Of a stretch of 64,000 bases of DNA, positions 51,831-60,968 are shown one piece after another. Source of the DNA: Burkholderia multivorans ATCC BAA-247 (GTDB lineage Bacteria; Pseudomonadota; Gammaproteobacteria; Burkholderiales; Burkholderiaceae); NCBI RefSeq assembly GCF_000959525.1, contig NZ_CP009831.1:1240001-1304000 (forward strand), read 5' to 3'. Made by a program: the position numbers and the translations under genes. Positions within the stretch are counted from its first letter, which is position 1. Each line of letters starts with the position of its first letter. The notes under the pieces were generated by a model, which searched no databases, was not told where the DNA came from, and saw only the letters and a program-made list of their open reading frames with translations.

Positions 51831-52631
51831 TTATCGGGCGGCGTCTTCGCCCAACGCCTCGATGAACCGCGAAAACAGTTCGGGCTGCGACGAGATGCCG
51901 AGCTTCGCGTAAAGGTGGCGGCGATGCACCTTCACGGTCTCCGGTGAAATCGCGAGCCGTTCCGCGATCGCCTTCGACGAATTCCCGCGCAGCACCATCC
52001 GCGCGATCGCCATCTCGCGATCGGTCAGCACGCCGGCGCCGAAGCGCGCGAGCGCATGCTCGACGCGCGCGCCGAGATCGTCGTCGCGCGTCGCGCGCGC
52101 GGTGTCGCCGATCAGGCGCCAGTGCTGCCGCATCGTCGCGAGCACCCACGGCATCGCGGCCGTGAGCTTGCCGAGCGGCTCGACGTCGAAGCGCGCGGCC
52201 GCGCCGAGCGACAGCGACAGCAGCGTGTCGGCGTTCGGGCGCACGAGGATCTGGATTTCGTCGTCGCCGACTGCATCGCGAAAGTAGCTGAGGAAATACT
52301 CGCTCTGCCGGAACAGGTCCGGCGCGACTTCCTCGAGCCGGTAGCAGCCGTCGGCGAGCCCGTCGTGCGCGGCCTGCAGGAACGGATCGAGCAGATATAA
52401 CCCGTTCAGGTAGAGCGGCACCGGCGACGCGCTGTCGCTGCCGCCCGCATCGTATTCGTCGAGCACGAGCGGCACGCCGTCGCGGCCGATCGCGGTCGCG
52501 AGCGCGTTGTCGAACGGCACCATCTCGTTGAGCAGCAGTACGAGAAAACGCCAGAAGCGCGGCTGGCCGAGATGGTCGATCGTACGGCCGAGCGCCTGAT
52601 GCATCGCGATTTCGGAAAACAGACGGTCCAT
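51831..52631 (-). CDS. LuxR-type transcriptional regulator
   Basis: 266 residues. A C-terminal LuxR HTH at about 200-262 is clear (LTDREMAIARMVLRGNSSKA; IAERLAISPETVKVHRRHLY). The N-terminal 190 residues have no recognisable autoinducer, receiver or ATP-binding motif. This helical/beta region probably binds an unknown ligand. The gene is divergent from the APC permease at 52755 across 123 bases and is likely its regulator. The intergenic stretch holds no obvious dyad. Confidence 0.88.
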   Translation of the reverse strand: MDRLFSEIAMHQALGRTIDHLGQPRFWRFLVLLLNEMVPFDNALATAIGRDGVPLVLDEYDAGGSDSASPVPLYLNGLYLLDPFLQAAHDGLADGCYRLEEVAPDLFRQSEYFLSYFRDAVGDDEIQILVRPNADTLLSLSLGAAARFDVEPLGKLTAAMPWVLATMRQHWRLIGDTARATRDDDLGARVEHALARFGAGVLTDREMAIARMVLRGNSSKAIAERLAISPETVKVHRRHLYAKLGISSQPELFSRFIEALGEDAAR

Positions 52632-52754
52632 GCCAACTACCGAAGGGCGTAACACGAAGGGGGAATAGCGGTCCTGAATTTGGCTTCCTAGACTGCCACG
52701 CAATTCACCGGCCCGAGTATGGGCGTTCAAAAAAGCGCAGCATAGGAGAACGAG

Positions 52755-54161
52755 ATGGCGATGATGTCGGAATCCACGGGCACGCTGCAAGCGACGCCCG
52801 ACACGCACGACGCGCCGCGCGCGCTGACGCAGACCTTGAGCGTGCGCGACGCGGTGATGATCACCGTGTCGGGCGTGACGCCCGCAAGCTCGATCTTCGT
52901 GATCGCGCCGTTCGCGATCCAGCAGGCCGGCAGCGGTGCGGTGCTGTCGTTCGTGCTCGGCGGCGTGCTCGCGTTCGCCTTCGCGCTCTGCTATGCGGAG
53001 CTGTGCGCCGCGCATCGCAGCGCGGGCGGCGAATACGTGATGGCCAAGCGCGTGTTCGGCACGCTGCCCGGCTATCTGACCTTCATTGCGGTGCTGTCCG
53101 TCAGCGTGTTCATTCCGGCCGTGCTCGCGAGCGGCGCCGCGCCGTACCTGAACAGCGCGCTCGGCACGCATTTCGGCAACCAGTCGGTCGCGCTGACGAT
53201 CGTGCTGCTCAGCTACGTGCTCGGCATGCTGAACATCAAGACCAATGCGTGGATCACCGGTGCGTTCCTGCTCGTCGAGATCGCGGTGCTGATGCTGATC
53301 GCGGCGCTCGGCTTCGGTTCGCCGCATCGCGGCGCCGACGTGCTGATCGCGCCGGTCGTCGCGAGCGGCAACGCGCTCGTGCCGGCGACGCTTGCCGCCA
53401 TCGTGCCGGCGATCGGCACGGCGATCTTCTGCTACAACGGCTTCGGCTCGGCGGCCTATCTCGCGGAAGACCTGCGCGGCGGCAACCGCAACGTCGCGAA
53501 GGCCGTGCTCTATTCGCTGCTCGTGATTCTCGTCGTCGAACTGGTGCCGCTCGCGGCCATCGTGATCGGCGCGCCGTCGCTCACCGACATGGCGAAGAGT
53601 GCCGATCCGATCGGCTATGTCGTGCGCTCGCTCAGCAATCCGGTCGTGTCGCGTGTCGTGAGCGGCGGCATCTTCCTGTCGGTGTTCAACGCGATCATCG
53701 CGATCGTGATCGCGATGGGGCGCCTGCTGTACAGCAGCGGCCGGCACGCGCTGTGGTCGCGCACGTGCAACCGCGCGTTCTCGGCGATCCATCCCCGCTT
53801 CGAATCGCCGTGGCTCGCGACGCTCGCGCTCGCGGTGCCGTCCGCGGGCCTCGTGTTCGTGTCGAGCCTCGACGAGCTGACGGCGTTCACCGTCGACCTG
53901 CTGCTGCTGATCTATCTGGTCGTCGGGCTCGCGGCGCTCGCGAGCCGGCTCGTGCGCCGCGACGTGGAGCATCATTACCGGATGCCGCTCTGGCCCGTGA
54001 CGCCGCTCGTCGCGGTGGCAGGTGCCGCCTACACGCTCTACACGACACTGTCGAGCGCGACGAAGCCGACCGATCTGCTGATCATCGCGGGGCTGCTGGT
54101 CGCCGCGCTCGCGATGTACGCGGCATGGGCGCGTCACAGCGACACGTTCCGCGCGCTTTGA
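52755..54161 (+). CDS. APC-superfamily amino acid/polyamine permease
   Basis: 468 residues with about 12 membrane helices. The family entry motif is VRDAVMITVSGVTPASSIFV at about 33-52, the APC signature of GxG-like breaks in TM1 and TM6 (FCYNGFGSAAYLAEDLRG) is present, and the last helices end near residue 460. It imports an amino acid or small peptide-like compound. AGGAGAACGAG lies 6 bases before the ATG. A peptidase follows after 73 bases in the same direction, and a LuxR regulator is divergent. Imported substrate could therefore be a peptide or amide, inferred from context. Confidence 0.9.
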   Translation: MAMMSESTGTLQATPDTHDAPRALTQTLSVRDAVMITVSGVTPASSIFVIAPFAIQQAGSGAVLSFVLGGVLAFAFALCYAELCAAHRSAGGEYVMAKRVFGTLPGYLTFIAVLSVSVFIPAVLASGAAPYLNSALGTHFGNQSVALTIVLLSYVLGMLNIKTNAWITGAFLLVEIAVLMLIAALGFGSPHRGADVLIAPVVASGNALVPATLAAIVPAIGTAIFCYNGFGSAAYLAEDLRGGNRNVAKAVLYSLLVILVVELVPLAAIVIGAPSLTDMAKSADPIGYVVRSLSNPVVSRVVSGGIFLSVFNAIIAIVIAMGRLLYSSGRHALWSRTCNRAFSAIHPRFESPWLATLALAVPSAGLVFVSSLDELTAFTVDLLLLIYLVVGLAALASRLVRRDVEHHYRMPLWPVTPLVAVAGAAYTLYTTLSSATKPTDLLIIAGLLVAALAMYAAWARHSDTFRAL

Positions 54162-54234
54162 GCATCGCGCCCACCGGCTTGAACAGCGACTCTAGCGAGC
54201 TTTGAAACAACCGCCACACGGGAGGATTCGCATC

Positions 54235-55344
54235 ATGCGCACGAGGGATCTCGGCATTCGCATCGGACTCGGCACGCCGGGCCGCTTCAACGCAATCACG
54301 GACGTACCGGGCGTGCGCGTCGGCCACTGCACGCTGAACGTCGACGACGGCGACGCGTCGGTGCGCACCGGCGTGACGGTGATCGAGCCGCGCGCGGGTG
54401 CGGCGCACGCTTCGCCGTGTTTCGCCGGCGTGCACGTGCTGAACGGTAACGGCGACGCGACCGGCCTCGAATGGATACGCGAAGCCGGCCTGCTGACGAC
54501 GCCGATCGCGTATACGAACACGCATAGCGTCGGCGCGGTGCGCGACGCGCTCGTCGCGAACGAACGCGACGCGGCACGCGGGCGCGTGTACTGGTGCATG
54601 CCGGTCGTGATGGAGACCTACGACGGGCTGCTGAACGACATCTGGGGGCAGCACGTCGATGCGTCGCACGTGCGCGCCGCACTCGCGGCCGCACGGTCGG
54701 GGCCGGTCGACGAAGGCGGCGTCGGCGGCGGGACCGGCATGATCTGCCACGAGTTCAAGGGCGGCATCGGCACCGCATCGCGCGTGCTCGCCGCGAACGC
54801 GGGCGGCTGGACGGTCGGCGCGCTCGTGCAGGCGAACTACGGCGTGCGCGAGATGCTGCGCGTGGCCGGCTATCCGGTCGGCGACGTGCTGCGCCACGTG
54901 CAATCGCCGTTTCGCGCGCCGCAGGCGCAGGGCGAGGCCGGGATGGGTTCGATCGTCGTGACGCTCGCGACCGATGCGCCGCTGTTGCCGCATCAGTGCA
55001 CGCGGCTTGCGCAGCGCGCGAGCGTCGGACTCGCACGCGTCGGCGGTGGCACCGAGGATTCGAGCGGCGACATTTTCCTCGCGTTCGCGACCGGCAACGA
55101 CGGGCTGCCGGCTGCCGACTACGGCAGCAAGGGCGCCGCGACGACGAACGTGAAGATGGTCAACAACGATCATATTTCCGCGCTGCTCGCCGCCGCCGCC
55201 GAAGCGGTCGAGGAGGCGATCGTCAATGCGCTGGTTGCGGCGCGCGATGTCGAATCGCGTGGCGCGCGCGTCGAAGCGATCGGGCACGCGCGGCTGCTCG
55301 ACGCGTTGCGCGAAGTCGGTTGGCGGCCGGGGCGCGGCGTGTAG
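54235..55344 (+). CDS. P1-family aminopeptidase/beta-peptidyl aminopeptidase, DmpA/BapA-like
   Basis: 369 residues of the self-cleaving N-terminal-nucleophile DmpA family. Landmarks: ITDVPGVRVGHCTL near residues 20-33, GVGGGTGMICHEFKGGIGTA near 160, and the Ser-containing stretch GGGTEDSSGDIFLAF at about 270-284, which sits where family members autoproteolyse. I cannot fix the exact nucleophile. The tail TTNVKMVNNDHISALLAAAA resembles the helix after the cleavage. Family enzymes release N-terminal residues including beta-alanine from peptides. It follows the APC permease by 73 bases and starts at ATG 54235 with GGGAGGA about 9 bases upstream. Both lie near the beta-alanine pathway. Confidence 0.88.
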   Translation: MRTRDLGIRIGLGTPGRFNAITDVPGVRVGHCTLNVDDGDASVRTGVTVIEPRAGAAHASPCFAGVHVLNGNGDATGLEWIREAGLLTTPIAYTNTHSVGAVRDALVANERDAARGRVYWCMPVVMETYDGLLNDIWGQHVDASHVRAALAAARSGPVDEGGVGGGTGMICHEFKGGIGTASRVLAANAGGWTVGALVQANYGVREMLRVAGYPVGDVLRHVQSPFRAPQAQGEAGMGSIVVTLATDAPLLPHQCTRLAQRASVGLARVGGGTEDSSGDIFLAFATGNDGLPAADYGSKGAATTNVKMVNNDHISALLAAAAEAVEEAIVNALVAARDVESRGARVEAIGHARLLDALREVGWRPGRGV

Positions 55345-55472
55345 CGCGAAGGGGCGACGCGCGCGTTCGTGAGATCGATCGGCGCGCGATGCAGACCGGT
55401 CATGTGTGACACGGACATCGCAGGCGGCGCGGCTGCATCGCATGCCGCGCGAACTCGCCCGCCGCGCGCCGC

Positions 55473-55682
55473 TCAGCTGCCGAAGTAGACGTTGCAGAAG
55501 CTGACCGGGCCGACGCAGGCATTCGGATCTTCCGGATTCGATTGCGAACGGTCGACGCGGCCCGCGGCCTTCATCGATTCGGCACGGGGCGCCTGTTGCG
55601 GCACGTCGGCCGGCGCCGGTTGCGCATGAGCGACGGCGGCGGCAAGCGACAGGGCAACGACGGCGAGATGCAGCGGCTTCAT
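55473..55682 (-). CDS. Small exported cysteine-containing protein of unknown function
   Basis: 69 residues. Signal peptide MKPLHLAVVALSLAAAVAHA with probable cleavage after residue 20, leaving about 49 mature residues rich in Pro, Ala and charged residues. The C-terminus NACVGPVSFCNVYFGS carries Cys56 and Cys63, spaced for a small disulfide loop, and ends in aromatic residues. GGAGAA lies 7 bases before the ATG. No known family is recognised. It is convergent with the peptidase and followed by the FUSC gene 137 bases upstream in the same direction. Confidence 0.72.
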   Translation of the reverse strand: MKPLHLAVVALSLAAAVAHAQPAPADVPQQAPRAESMKAAGRVDRSQSNPEDPNACVGPVSFCNVYFGS

Positions 55683-55819
55683 GGTGACTTCTCCTGGGTA
55701 ATCGCCAGTCCTGCTGGCAGTGCCCCGACTATAGGCGCGCGCTGCCTGAAGATTAATCACCGGCGCTGGAGAGCATATTTCCATCGTGTACAACGATGCC
55801 GTTGCGCACGCATCGATCG

Positions 55820-58003
55820 TCAGCGGCGCGCGCGGTTGTACGGCGCATCCTTGTCGAGCAGCGCGCTGCGGATGAAGTGCAGGCAGCCGACGATGCGCCG
55901 CATGCTGCGACGCTCGTCGGGCACCGCATGCCAGGCGTTCAACGCATGCTGCGTGGCGCGGATCGCGAGATTCACCGATTTCAGCGTGCGCGCATGGCGG
56001 TGCGGCGCCGGATCGTCGAAAAAGCGCGGCAGGTCGCGCAGCACCGGGTCGATCGACGCGGTCCATTGCAGCATCTGCGGCGGCTTCGAGGCACCGAACG
56101 CGTGCAACTCGTCGCGCAGGTCGATCACCGCATGACCGACTTCGAGCGTCGCGAGCATCCAGCGCAGCGCGTCGCGATGCTGGCGCGTGCGCCGCACGAG
56201 CAGCGTGCGCAGCTGCGCCATCAGATCGTGCGTGCTCGACTGAAAGCGTTGTGCCAGGCCGTCGCGCGCGCCTTCGCACGCGAGCGTCACCTGGCGCCGC
56301 AGATCGTGTGCGATGCGTGCGGTGAGCCAAGGCATGTGCGTCGGGAACACGACCGCGAACACGATCGCGCACATCAGCATCGCCACCACGACGGCGAGCC
56401 CGTTGTTGACCAGCAGCTCAGGGGTATAGGCGATCGTATTGTCGGGGCCGGCAAGCAGGCAGAAGAACACGGCGAAGCCGATCCCGTAGCCGGACAGCCC
56501 GGGCCGCGTCGCGAGGAACGCGCCGACGCCGAGCACCGGCGCGAGCGCCGCGCATAGCAGCGGAAAGCCGTCGATGTTCGGATACACGTAGCAGAGAAAC
56601 AGATAGCCGGCCGCGGTCGCGCACGCGGCGCCGGCAGCCATTTGCGCGACGAACTTCGATGCGCGCGGCGACGTCGAGCTGAGCGCGCAGGCGATCGCCG
56701 TCGCGATTACCGCGAGCGCGCCGCTCGGCCATTCCGACGCGATCCAGAAGCAGCTCATTGCGCCGACCGCGACGACCGTGCGCAGAAACGTGAAGCCGAT
56801 GAAGAACGCATTGGTCTTCACCGCGTAGCGCGTGACCGAACGCTCGAGCGCGTGGTCGTCCCGATCGAGCGACGCGAACGTATCGGCATAGCCGAGATAC
56901 TCGCCGATGAAGCGGAACATCAGTTCGATCGCGGTATCGAAGTCGAGCAGCCCGCCGGCCGCATGATCTTCGATTGCGCGCCGCGACGCGCGTGCCGCCT
57001 TCGGCAGCGCACCGTGAAAGCGGCGCAGTTCGAGCAGCGCGCCCGTCGTCGACGCGACACCGCGCCGGCGCTCGTCGCGCAGCGCTGCAAGCCGTTGCGC
57101 GAGCCCGTCGATATGCGGCGCGAGCGCATCGAGCACGGCGTCGGCGCGGTTCGCGCGCACGCGCTTCAGCAGCTGATGCAGCGCGTGCAGCCGCGTGCAC
57201 GCATTCATGAATTCGCTGTTCAGCCGCGCGAGCCGGCGGCTGCGCGCACGCATGTGCGGATCCTCGAAAGACGCGAATGCGCGGTTCGCCTCGAAGCCGA
57301 CGATCTCGTCGACGAAATCGGCGAAGCGGCGCTCGAGATCGCCGCGCGCGACGTCGCCGACGAGCGCATCGACCGCGAACGCCGGGAAATTCGCATGACG
57401 CGCGCTCAGCGAACGCATCAACGCCTTCGCGGCGCTGAGCGGCAAGATCAGCGCACTGACCGCGCCCGAGCAGGCGATGCCGAGCGCGACTTCGCCGGCG
57501 CGCGTCAATGCGGATTCGAACAGCGTCTGCGGCGTCATCACGGCCGGCAGGCCGATCAGCGCGGCCGTATAACCGGCGAGCACGAAGCCGTACCAGCGGA
57601 AATGGCGATAGCGGACCGCGAGTGCGATGCAGCCGCCGATCCACAGCGTGATACCGGCCATATAGAGCTCGGGCTGCTGCGCGAACAGGCCGCCGAGCGC
57701 GAGTGCGGCGACGAGGCCGGCGGCCGTGCCGAGCACGCGATAAAAGCTTTTCGCGAACACCATGCCGGACATCGGCTGCATCAGCACGAAGACGGTCGTC
57801 ATCGCCGTGCGCGGCTGCGACATTTCAAGGCGCATCGCAATGCCCATCGCGAGCAGCGCGGCCAGCACGGTTTTCGCGAGATGCAGCCAGATCATCCCGT
57901 CGGTGGCAGCCCAGTCGCGTGCGGCCTTGCCGAGCGGATCGAGCCGGGCGCTCCATCGTGGCGGTTCGACGGAAGATCGCTCGATCGCAGAATGTGGCTT
58001 CAT
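55820..58003 (-). CDS. FUSC-family transporter (AaeB-like aromatic-acid/efflux pump)
   Basis: 727 residues with two bundles of membrane helices (about 30-185 and 395-560) separated by a long helical cytoplasmic part rich in Arg. This is the fusaric-acid-resistance/AaeB architecture: MIWLHLAKTVLAALLAMGIA at the start, TAMTTVFVLMQPMSGMVFAK, and the second bundle with NAFFIGFTFLRTVVAVGAMS. Members export aromatic acids or related compounds. The divergent LysR (58203) is the same arrangement as E. coli aaeR with aaeXAB, but no membrane-fusion partner or AaeX is encoded here. ATG at 58003 is the only suitable start. Confidence 0.9.
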   Translation of the reverse strand: MKPHSAIERSSVEPPRWSARLDPLGKAARDWAATDGMIWLHLAKTVLAALLAMGIAMRLEMSQPRTAMTTVFVLMQPMSGMVFAKSFYRVLGTAAGLVAALALGGLFAQQPELYMAGITLWIGGCIALAVRYRHFRWYGFVLAGYTAALIGLPAVMTPQTLFESALTRAGEVALGIACSGAVSALILPLSAAKALMRSLSARHANFPAFAVDALVGDVARGDLERRFADFVDEIVGFEANRAFASFEDPHMRARSRRLARLNSEFMNACTRLHALHQLLKRVRANRADAVLDALAPHIDGLAQRLAALRDERRRGVASTTGALLELRRFHGALPKAARASRRAIEDHAAGGLLDFDTAIELMFRFIGEYLGYADTFASLDRDDHALERSVTRYAVKTNAFFIGFTFLRTVVAVGAMSCFWIASEWPSGALAVIATAIACALSSTSPRASKFVAQMAAGAACATAAGYLFLCYVYPNIDGFPLLCAALAPVLGVGAFLATRPGLSGYGIGFAVFFCLLAGPDNTIAYTPELLVNNGLAVVVAMLMCAIVFAVVFPTHMPWLTARIAHDLRRQVTLACEGARDGLAQRFQSSTHDLMAQLRTLLVRRTRQHRDALRWMLATLEVGHAVIDLRDELHAFGASKPPQMLQWTASIDPVLRDLPRFFDDPAPHRHARTLKSVNLAIRATQHALNAWHAVPDERRSMRRIVGCLHFIRSALLDKDAPYNRARR

Positions 58004-58131
58004 GAAAGGAGGGGGCGCGCCGCGCGCCGGGCCGTTGCCGCAGCGCCTGCGAACGTGCCCGTTCGACTGATGAGGCGCCGATTGTAGGAGCGCGGCCGGC
58101 CGGCATTAACGCAGCTGCGGGGAAACGATAG

Positions 58132-58142
58132 TTGCAGCGCAA
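58132..58142. promoter_or_regulatory. Candidate LysR site TTGC-AGC-GCAA
   Basis: A four-base inverted repeat around three bases within the 199-base spacer of the FUSC and LysR genes, about 60 bases before the LysR start. This is the LysR-type T-N11-A half dyad only loosely, so confidence is low. Confidence 0.35.
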
Positions 58143-58202
58143 GTAACAATCTGCCGCACAGGCTGGAGGAAAATGGCGGCTCCGCTCTACGTGTGAACAG
58201 GA

Positions 58203-59150
58203 ATGGATACGCTTCAAAACATGCGGGTGTTTACGCGCGTGGTCGAGACGGGCAGTTTCACCGCGGCCGCGCAATCGCTGAATTCGACGACCGGCGCGAT
58301 GTCGCGTGCGGTGTCGGAGCTCGAGGCGCGGCTGCGCACCCGTCTGATGAATCGCTCGACGCGTCGTCTCGCGCTCACGTCGGCCGGCGAGAACTATCTG
58401 CGGCGCTGCCGACAAATCCTCGCGGACGTCGATCGCGCGGAAGAAGAGGCCAGCTGCGCGCACGAGCGGCCGGCGGGCGTGCTGCGGATGCACAGCTTTG
58501 CTAGCGTCGGGCATCACTATGTCTTGCCGGCGCTCACGCGCTATCACGCGCAGTATCCGGAGGTGTCGATCGAGCTGTCGCTGTCGCAGCGGATGCCGGA
58601 CCTGTTCGACGGTACGAGCGACATGGCGGTCGTCACGGCGTCGTCGCTGCCCGATTCGGAGCTCGTGTCGCACCTGCTCGGCTCGACGTTCAGCATTCTC
58701 TGCGCGTCGCCCGACTACGTGCGGCGGCACGGCGCACCGGCACGCCCGCAGGAACTCGCCGCGCATGCCTGCCTGACGCTGCGCACGCCCGCGTTCCCGA
58801 CGCACGAGTGGGTGCTCGAAGGGCCGGACGGCGTCGAGCAGATTCACGTGAGCGGGCCGGTGCAGACGAATACGGCCGAATCGCTCGCGCTCGCGATTCG
58901 CGACGGGATCGGCATCGGCATGCTGCCGCTCTATGCCGCGATCGATGCGCTGAGCGACGGCACGCTCGTGCGCGTGCTGCCCGAGCACATCCTGCAGAAG
59001 ATGAACGTGTATGCGCTCTATCCGTCGCGCCGCTACATCGACGCGAAGGTGCGCACGTGGGTCGAACTGCTGCGCGCACAGGTGCCCGCGATGATCGAGC
59101 GCGACGTCGATACGCTGAACGCGATCGGTCGCGCATCGCAGGCCGCATGA
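58203..59150 (+). CDS. LysR-family transcriptional regulator
   Basis: 315 residues. HTH about 1-60 (MRVFTRVVETGSFTAAAQSL; NSTTGAMSRAVSELEARLRT; RLMNRSTRRLALTSAGENYL) followed by a substrate-binding domain (LRMHSFASVGHHYVLPALTR; GPVQTNTAESLALAIRDGIG; IGMLPLYAAIDALSDGTLV). It is divergent from the FUSC exporter and probably controls it, as aaeR does. Start at ATG 58203 fits the family (MDTLQNMRVFTRV). Confidence 0.93.
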   Translation: MDTLQNMRVFTRVVETGSFTAAAQSLNSTTGAMSRAVSELEARLRTRLMNRSTRRLALTSAGENYLRRCRQILADVDRAEEEASCAHERPAGVLRMHSFASVGHHYVLPALTRYHAQYPEVSIELSLSQRMPDLFDGTSDMAVVTASSLPDSELVSHLLGSTFSILCASPDYVRRHGAPARPQELAAHACLTLRTPAFPTHEWVLEGPDGVEQIHVSGPVQTNTAESLALAIRDGIGIGMLPLYAAIDALSDGTLVRVLPEHILQKMNVYALYPSRRYIDAKVRTWVELLRAQVPAMIERDVDTLNAIGRASQAA

Positions 59151-59285
59151 CGGCGATTGCGGCGCGCAGCGGCACGCGGCGCGCAATGGAACGGCAACGT
59201 TGAAGCGCCGCGCGCGGCAGGTTTCGTCGCGGCGCGACCGACGCCGCGTACGCGATCGAAGGTTCGCCTGCGGCGCCGATCATCG

Positions 59286-59330
59286 TGCCCTCGGTGCGCT
59301 CGGTGCCCTCGGTGCCCTCGGTGCGCTCAG
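59286..59330. repeat. Five-copy 9-bp tandem repeat (TGCCCTCGG/TGCGCTCGG)
   Basis: Five consecutive nine-base units from 59286 to 59330, alternating TGCCCTCGG and TGCGCTCGG, the last one slightly altered and overlapping the stop codon of the DUF4148 gene. A minisatellite of this kind is prone to copy-number change. Confidence 0.85.
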
Positions 59331-59629
59331 CGCGTCGGCTTCGCGGCCGGACCCGATTCGGTCGCCGCGACGCCGGCCGGACCGTACGCGGTCTGCGCGA
59401 CCTTGCGTTCGGCGATGCGCTTCGCTTCGAGCCGTTGCTGCGCGGCGAGCAGGTCGTCGGGATAGTTGCCCGCGTCGCCGAGCGCCGGGTTGTAGCCGAC
59501 CGACTCGAGGTCGTACAGCTCCTGCAGCACCTGCGCGCGCGTGACGGGCGACTTCGCGGCTTGCGCGAACGACAGCGCCGGTGCGGCGAGCAGAACGGCG
59601 GCAGTAGCGGTGACGACGAGCGATTTCAC
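59327..59629 (-). CDS. DUF4148 exported protein
   Basis: 100 residues. Signal peptide MKSLVVTATAAVLLAAPALS with cleavage after FAQA, then the conserved DUF4148 core RAQVLQELYDLESVGYNPAL and YPDDLLAAQQRLEAKRIAER. This family of small periplasmic or secreted proteins is abundant in Burkholderia and Ralstonia and has no known function. GGAGAA lies 6 bases before the ATG. Its 3' end is formed by a 9-bp minisatellite. Codon use is ordinary. Confidence 0.93.
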   Translation of the reverse strand: MKSLVVTATAAVLLAAPALSFAQAAKSPVTRAQVLQELYDLESVGYNPALGDAGNYPDDLLAAQQRLEAKRIAERKVAQTAYGPAGVAATESGPAAKPTR

Positions 59630-59825
59630 GATGTTCTCCTGTAGGAAAAAGAGCGTTCGGCGCGGCCTCGGCCGGTCGGCTCGAACGATGATTCGACGTC
59701 AGTCTACGAAGCGCGGCCGCGCGCAAACAGCCCGATTCCGTGCAAGCTCCCTTCCAGCGCGCGCAACATTGGCGTCGGCGCGCACGCGCGCCGGTACGCG
59801 TGCGCCGCCGACGCGCGTGTTCGCG

Positions 59826-60968
59826 TCAGAACCGCGTGCGCATCCCGATCGTGCCGACGATCTGATTCGGCGTGCTCGACGCGCCGCCGGACCCGTTGAT
59901 GAATGCCTGGTAGCCGCGGCCGGACGCGTGCTGGTACATCGCTTCCGCATAGACGTCGGTGCGGCGCGACAGCTTGTAGACGGCCTGCAGGTCGACCTGA
60001 TGCCATTTCGGATCGGTGCCGTGCCGGCTGTCCGGGTTCGACACGCTGGCGTCGGTGTAGACATAGGCGGCGCCGAGGCTGAAGGCCGGCGTGAGCGCAT
60101 AGCGCAGGTTCACGTCGAAGTTGTTGAACGCGATCTGGCCGGTCGAGCCGAACGCGCCGGTGTTGTCGTACTGCGCGCGCGTATAGACGAAGCCGACCGT
60201 CGCGGGCCCGAACGTGTAGCCGATGCCGCCGCCGTACGAGCGCATGCGGTCGGCGCCGATCGACCAGCCGCCCTGATTCACGCCTTTCGCTTCGGCCGCA
60301 TCGGTCGCGCCGGCGCTCGCGCTCGTCGTGCCCTTGGTGCCGTTCATCTGCAGGTAGGCGCCGGCCAGTTTCAGCGGGCCGTTCGTATAGCTGACGGCCG
60401 CGCTGTACGCGCGATTCGCGCCGAAGTTCGTCGCATTCGAGAACGCGTACATCGCGCCGACCTTGAAGCCCGCCACCGTCGGGCTTGTGTACTTGACCGC
60501 GTTGTTGATGCGTAGCGAATGGTTCAGGTTGTCGTTGTCGAACGGATGCGCGAAGCCGGCATCGCCGAAATCGCCGGCCGTTGCCGACAGCGGCGCGACG
60601 AAATCGACCATCGTGTCGTACTGGCGGCCGAGCGTCAGCGTGCCGTACGCGTCGTGCGTGAGCCCGACGTACGCGTGACGGCCGAACAGCTTGCCGTCCT
60701 GACCGAGCGCGCCGTTGTTCGCGTTGAAGCCGTTTTCAAGCACGAACAGTGCCTTCAGGCCGCCGCCGAGGTCCTCGGTGCCGCGAAAGCCGATGCGGCT
60801 GCCGTTGATCGTGCCGCTGGTCATGCGCCACTGCGACGCGCCGTTCGCGTTGTTCGTATATGCGATGCCGGCGTCGATCAGCCCGTACAACGTGACGGCG
60901 CTTTGCGCGTGGACGACCGGGGCGAACAATGCGGCGACCGATGCGCCGGCAATAAGCGTTTTCTTCAT
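59826..60968 (-). CDS. Gram-negative outer-membrane porin
   Basis: 380 residues. Signal peptide MKKTLIAGASVAALFAPVVH ending in AQ, then SAVTLYGLIDAGIAYTNNAN. The barrel landmarks are SRIGFRGTEDLGGGLKALF, GRHAYVGLTHDAYGTLTLGR and a final strand ending Phe (IVGTIGMRTRF). It is a second porin, about as long as the one at 10063 but without the same codon bias. The Gly/Ala/Ser-rich loop (about 220-240) is a likely surface loop. Start set at the ATG of the signal peptide. Upstream 288 bases hold no gene and the promoter lies there. Confidence 0.95.
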   Translation of the reverse strand: MKKTLIAGASVAALFAPVVHAQSAVTLYGLIDAGIAYTNNANGASQWRMTSGTINGSRIGFRGTEDLGGGLKALFVLENGFNANNGALGQDGKLFGRHAYVGLTHDAYGTLTLGRQYDTMVDFVAPLSATAGDFGDAGFAHPFDNDNLNHSLRINNAVKYTSPTVAGFKVGAMYAFSNATNFGANRAYSAAVSYTNGPLKLAGAYLQMNGTKGTTSASAGATDAAEAKGVNQGGWSIGADRMRSYGGGIGYTFGPATVGFVYTRAQYDNTGAFGSTGQIAFNNFDVNLRYALTPAFSLGAAYVYTDASVSNPDSRHGTDPKWHQVDLQAVYKLSRRTDVYAEAMYQHASGRGYQAFINGSGGASSTPNQIVGTIGMRTRF

